From NCBI GenBank assembly GCA_013153235.1, contig JAADEU010000113.1, forward strand, positions 1 to 23,373: 23,373 nucleotides of DNA, written 5' to 3'. Positions within the stretch are counted from its first letter, which is position 1. Every line of letters begins with the position of its first letter. The notes below the pieces were generated by a model. That model saw only the letters and a list, made by a program, of their open reading frames with translations, had not been told where the DNA came from and made no database searches. Positions 20,543-23,373 of the stretch are shown here, one piece after another. A program made the translations under genes and the position numbers. The stretch is from Aquificota bacterium. GTDB taxonomy: Bacteria; Aquificota; Aquificia; Aquificales; Hydrogenothermaceae.

Positions 20543-21667
20543 TTAACCCTCCTGCCCTTCCGGTATATCCTGACCTGAAGGTACCCCTTCCACAAGCTCC
20601 CTCATAAGGTCCTTAACATGTACAAGCCTTTTTATCCTGTATCCGTTTGAGCCGCTGAAGAACAGTCCGGTTTCCCTTCTTCCCAGGTAAGCATCACCAA
20701 GCCTGTCTGCTATACAGAAACCAACCTTCTTTGCCTCTTCCCCGTGGTTACAGGGTACAACACAGTTTGATACACATTTGACCTCAGGGGCTGTACCTTT
20801 TTCTATATCCTTTATCAGCTGGGTTACGATTCCTCTTGCCGGATATCCTACAGGTGATTTCAGCAGGACTATGTCCTCTTTTTTTGCATTGATTATTACC
20901 TTTTTAAACTCATCTGATGCATCACACTCGTACGTTCCCACGAACCTTGTTCCCATCTGTACGCCGGCAGCACCGAGGTTGAGATAAAACTCTATATCCT
21001 TTTTGTCCCATATTCCTCCGGCTGCTATTACAGGGAAATCACCCCATTTGTCCCTTTCTTTTATAACCTCCGGAACCAGATTTTCCAGCTGAAATTCAGG
21101 TTTGAAACAGTCTTCATAAGGTATTCCCTGATGACCTCCGGATTTTGGTCCCTCCACAACGACGGCATCAGGCAATCTGTTGTATTTCTTCTTCCAGTGT
21201 TTGCATATGACTCTGAGAGCCCTTGCAGACGATACTATAGGAACAAGGGCTACATCCTCTTCCGGTGCGTACTTTGGAAGTGTCAGTGGTAATCCTGCAC
21301 CTACGATAATTATGTTTGCCCCTGCCTCAACAGAGTCCCTGACGACCCTTCCAAAATCTGTAATTGCGTACAGAATATTAACCCCTATAACAGCATTCTC
21401 ACCACCGGCAATCTCTTTAGCGTCCCTTATAATTCTCTTCAGGGCTTCGCTGCTGTGTATGTATTTACTGCCAATGGGCCTTCCATCCTTCAGTTTCACA
21501 TAGTTTGGATGTCTGTATCCTGTTCCAACAGACGATACTACACCAAGGCCTCCGTGTTTGCTTACGGTTCCTGCCAGGTTCTCCCATGATATACCTACAC
21601 CCATCCCCCCCTGTATAATCGGATACTGTATCTCGTATTTGCCGATTCTCAGTGGTGGTAAAGCCAT
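20543..21667 (-). CDS. Nitronate monooxygenase-like FMN protein (NPD family)
   Basis: 374 residues. TIM-barrel FMN enzymes of this family oxidise alkyl nitronates; relatives include the enoyl-ACP reductase FabK. Seen here: IIQGGMGVGIS (17-27), VIGVNILYAITDF (93-105), VVVEGPKSGGHQG (169-181, including the catalytic-type His179), VIAAGGIWD (213-221) and GAAGVQMGTRF (232-242). A cysteine group follows: C298, C302, C306 and C318. The substrate cannot be fixed from sequence, and detoxification of nitronates or a fatty-acid role are both open. The start has AAGGAG 8 nt upstream and overlaps the preceding stop as TAATG. Confidence 0.88.
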   Translation of the reverse strand: MALPPLRIGKYEIQYPIIQGGMGVGISWENLAGTVSKHGGLGVVSSVGTGYRHPNYVKLKDGRPIGSKYIHSSEALKRIIRDAKEIAGGENAVIGVNILYAITDFGRVVRDSVEAGANIIIVGAGLPLTLPKYAPEEDVALVPIVSSARALRVICKHWKKKYNRLPDAVVVEGPKSGGHQGIPYEDCFKPEFQLENLVPEVIKERDKWGDFPVIAAGGIWDKKDIEFYLNLGAAGVQMGTRFVGTYECDASDEFKKVIINAKKEDIVLLKSPVGYPARGIVTQLIKDIEKGTAPEVKCVSNCVVPCNHGEEAKKVGFCIADRLGDAYLGRRETGLFFSGSNGYRIKRLVHVKDLMRELVEGVPSGQDIPEGQEG

Positions 21668-22086
21668 TACTCAAACTCCTTTATATCAGGTAGTATTTTT
21701 TTTGCCTTCATGATTTTTACCAGGGAGTTGTAAACTTCCGGTTCACCTGCCTTAAAGGCAAGCAGGTCTATTACCACCCTTCCGTCCCTGTCAACAAAGC
21801 CCTTTCCTATAAAATCAGCAACAAATGTGCCTGCCCTTCTTTTGTGCTCGTAGGCTATTGCACCGATAACCCCTATTTCCCTTTTGTCGTTTTCCTTGTA
21901 GGTGACATCCATTCCCAGGATGTTTTTTACTGCAAAGTTATACAGAATGTGGTCCTCTATTCCCTTTCTAACGCTGTCTATAAAGGAGGGTTTTGAGTAC
22001 AGTGATTTTATATTTTCCTTTTTTTCTTCCTGGTCCTTCTTGTTTCCGTTATCACCGGAACCGGGGAATCTGATGACTTTTCCCAT
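21667..22086 (-). CDS. Hypothetical protein, 139 residues
   Basis: I do not recognise this protein. It begins MGKVIRFPGSGDN, followed by a very polar Lys/Glu linker (about 14-30), then a compact domain (about 33-139) with the pattern GVIGAIAYEHKRRAGTFVADF and a strand-rich VDRDGRVVIDLLAF, ending in a helix. There is no cysteine, signal peptide or membrane helix, so it is likely cytoplasmic. The start has GAGG 5 nt upstream. The stop overlaps the flavoprotein gene start as TAATG, so the two are co-translated and may act together. Confidence 0.75.
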   Translation of the reverse strand: MGKVIRFPGSGDNGNKKDQEEKKENIKSLYSKPSFIDSVRKGIEDHILYNFAVKNILGMDVTYKENDKREIGVIGAIAYEHKRRAGTFVADFIGKGFVDRDGRVVIDLLAFKAGEPEVYNSLVKIMKAKKILPDIKEFE

Positions 22087-22120
22087 GAAAACCTCATATT
22101 ATTAAAGTATTACACCTTTT

Positions 22121-22126
22121 ATTATA
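22121..22126 (-). promoter_or_regulatory. Possible -10 element of the hypothetical/flavoprotein operon
   Basis: TATAAT on the minus strand, 34 nt before the start at 22086, preceded by TTG. No convincing -35 box is seen. It lies back to back with the recJ promoter, about 20 nt apart. Confidence 0.45.
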
Positions 22127-22141
22127 CAACCAAATATAAGC

Positions 22142-22150
22142 TGATATAAT
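22142..22150 (+). promoter_or_regulatory. Extended -10 promoter of recJ
   Basis: TGATATAAT (TGn plus a perfect TATAAT), 24 nt before the recJ ATG, with no strong -35 box. It matches the form of the purN promoter. Confidence 0.6.
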
Positions 22151-22174
22151 ATAAAACAAAAAACAGGATAGAAT

Positions 22175-23373
22175 ATGACCACAGGTCTGACAGGCAGAAG
22201 ATGGGTTATCTTAGAAGAGCAGAATGAGGCCCCGCCCCAGCTGAAAGAAAGGTACGGCCCTGTCCTTGCACAGCTGATTTACAACAGAAGGGAGCTTTTT
22301 GACAACAACCTTGATGAGGAAAGCATATACCCATCCCTCCAGAAACTCCTTGACCCAAAACTTTTTAAAGACCTGGACCTGATTGCAGTAAAACTGGCAG
22401 AAGCCGTCAGGAAGAAAAAAAGAATCGCCATTTACGGTGATTACGATGCCGACGGAGTAACAAGTACAGCCCTTCTGGTGAATTTTTTCAGGGACATAGG
22501 CACAACGGTCAGGTATTACATACCAAGCAGGTTTTTTGAGGGATACGGACTGAACAAAACGGCAATCAGAAAAATCAGTCAGGTTGCCGATGTTCTCATA
22601 GTTGTTGATTCTGGAACAAATGCCCATGATGAGCTTGTTTATGCCAGGAAGCTTGGCCTGGAGGTTTTTGTCCTTGACCACCACGAGCCTGTGAATCCCC
22701 ACTGGGAAGAGGAAGGAATACTTATACTGAATCCAAAGCTGTACGATGATATAAATCCTCTATTTAAACATCTTGCCTCTGTTGGCATAGCTTTCTATCT
22801 GATAATTATGCTCAGAAGACTTTTAAACCTGGATATAAAACTCAGACCTTACCTTGATATTGTTGCAATAGGAACAGTAGCAGATGTTGTACCACTTTCC
22901 CTGATAAACAGGATTTTTGTCAAAAAAGGAACAGAGGAGATAAACAGGAGAAAAAGACCGGGGATAAAGGCACTCCTTGACAGTCTTTCCGTTGAGCAGG
23001 TCTCATCATTTGAGATAGGTTTTAATATAGCCCCGAGACTTAATGCCGCAGGCAGAATAGACGATGCAAAAAAGGCTGTAAAACTCCTTATTACAAAAGA
23101 TGAAGCCACAGGAAAAATACTTTCTAATGAGCTTGAGTTCCTTAACAAGAAAAGACAGAAACTGACGGAGCACGCCTTTAAAGAGACCCAGCAGAAGCTG
23201 AAAAAGGAAAAAGAACTCAACAGTATAGTGGTTGCAGACGAGAACTGGCATCCGGGGATTGTTGGCATAGTTGCAGGCAGACTGGTTGAAAAATACAAGG
23301 TTCCAGCTGTGGTACTCTCAATAAAAAACGGTAAGGCTATAGGTTCCGCCAGAAGCATCCCATCAATTAATAT
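22175..23373 (+). CDS. recJ: Single-stranded-DNA exonuclease RecJ, 3' end cut by window edge
   Basis: 399 codons are visible before the window ends; a complete RecJ is usually 550-600 residues. RecJ is a 5'-3' single-strand DNA exonuclease used in recombination and mismatch repair. The DHH domain shows IYGDYDADGVTST (87-98), VVDSG (143-147) and VLDHHEP (167-173). IGTVADVVPL (232-241) and NIAPRLNAAGRIDDA (284-298) follow. The DHHA1 domain begins with NWHPGIVGIVAGRLVEKY (358-374) and the protein runs off at GSARSIPSIN. The ATG at 22175 has AGGA about 7 nt upstream. It is divergent from the hypothetical protein gene. Confidence 0.95.
   Translation, partial: MTTGLTGRRWVILEEQNEAPPQLKERYGPVLAQLIYNRRELFDNNLDEESIYPSLQKLLDPKLFKDLDLIAVKLAEAVRKKKRIAIYGDYDADGVTSTALLVNFFRDIGTTVRYYIPSRFFEGYGLNKTAIRKISQVADVLIVVDSGTNAHDELVYARKLGLEVFVLDHHEPVNPHWEEEGILILNPKLYDDINPLFKHLASVGIAFYLIIMLRRLLNLDIKLRPYLDIVAIGTVADVVPLSLINRIFVKKGTEEINRRKRPGIKALLDSLSVEQVSSFEIGFNIAPRLNAAGRIDDAKKAVKLLITKDEATGKILSNELEFLNKKRQKLTEHAFKETQQKLKKEKELNSIVVADENWHPGIVGIVAGRLVEKYKVPAVVLSIKNGKAIGSARSIPSIN

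Noticed and set aside
22211..22702. 163-residue open frame on the minus strand
   Set aside because: It lies wholly antisense to recJ, whose DHH motifs are clear, and its translation has no recognisable domain.
1..23373. CRISPR arrays, insertion sequences, attachment sites or a defence island
   Set aside because: No regularly spaced direct repeats, transposase, integrase or terminal inverted repeats were seen; gene content is housekeeping and respiratory.

Overview
The window looks like a chromosomal segment of a thermophilic, chemolithotrophic bacterium of the Aquificota, most likely Hydrogenothermaceae (Persephonella-like). This is an inference. It rests on Lys/Glu/Ile-rich proteins, moderate-to-low GC with AT-rich promoters, a topoisomerase I without zinc fingers, scattered complex I genes, a seven-heme cytochrome, and a sugar hydrolase related to mannosyl/glucosylglycerate hydrolases. 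Nothing points to a phage, plasmid, transposon or CRISPR array, and no tRNA or rRNA was seen. Coding density is very high, with many stop/start overlaps.

Region 1 (1-2535, minus strand): gatC, recA, pilT and the start of recX are packed head to tail (TAATG, 11-nt overlap, 3-nt gap), so recombination, retraction-ATPase and tRNA amidation genes share a message. Region 2 (2536-2778) is a 243-nt gap. On the plus strand it holds a candidate small RNA: promoter-like boxes, two hairpins, a run rich in anti-Shine-Dalgarno CCTCC and an intrinsic terminator.

Region 3 (2779-9547, minus strand): a probable long operon of a MidA/NDUFAF7-type methyltransferase, a four-helix membrane protein, prfB, an M23 peptidase, a bactofilin, queC and topA. 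The peptidase and bactofilin genes overlap by 85 nt and form a cell-shape pair. Region 4 (9642-12089, minus strand): a fused nuoCD and nuoI, ended by a hairpin just before the midA-like gene, which links the complex I subunits to their putative assembly methyltransferase.

Region 5 (12206-17636, plus strand): pgpA, an L,D-transpeptidase/carboxypeptidase (Csd6-like, YkuD plus a probable NTF2-like tail), purM, a GH63-type glycosidase fused to DUF547, and purN. The divergent gap between nuoCD and pgpA carries a 19-bp palindrome made of two back-to-back extended -10 elements. The glycosidase ribosome-binding site lies inside a 6-bp hairpin. The gap before purN holds a C-rich 3' element with a C-loop terminator.

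Region 6 (17633-23373): a seven-heme periplasmic cytochrome c (minus) is divergent from a DUF2914 protein (plus). A nitronate monooxygenase-like flavoprotein and an unrecognised 139-residue protein (both minus) are divergent from recJ (plus, cut by the right edge).

The most notable points are the complex I/MidA linkage, the GH63-DUF547 fusion with its hairpin-sequestered ribosome-binding site, the anti-SD RNA candidates, the symmetric divergent promoter, and a dispersed set of helical-cell-shape enzymes.
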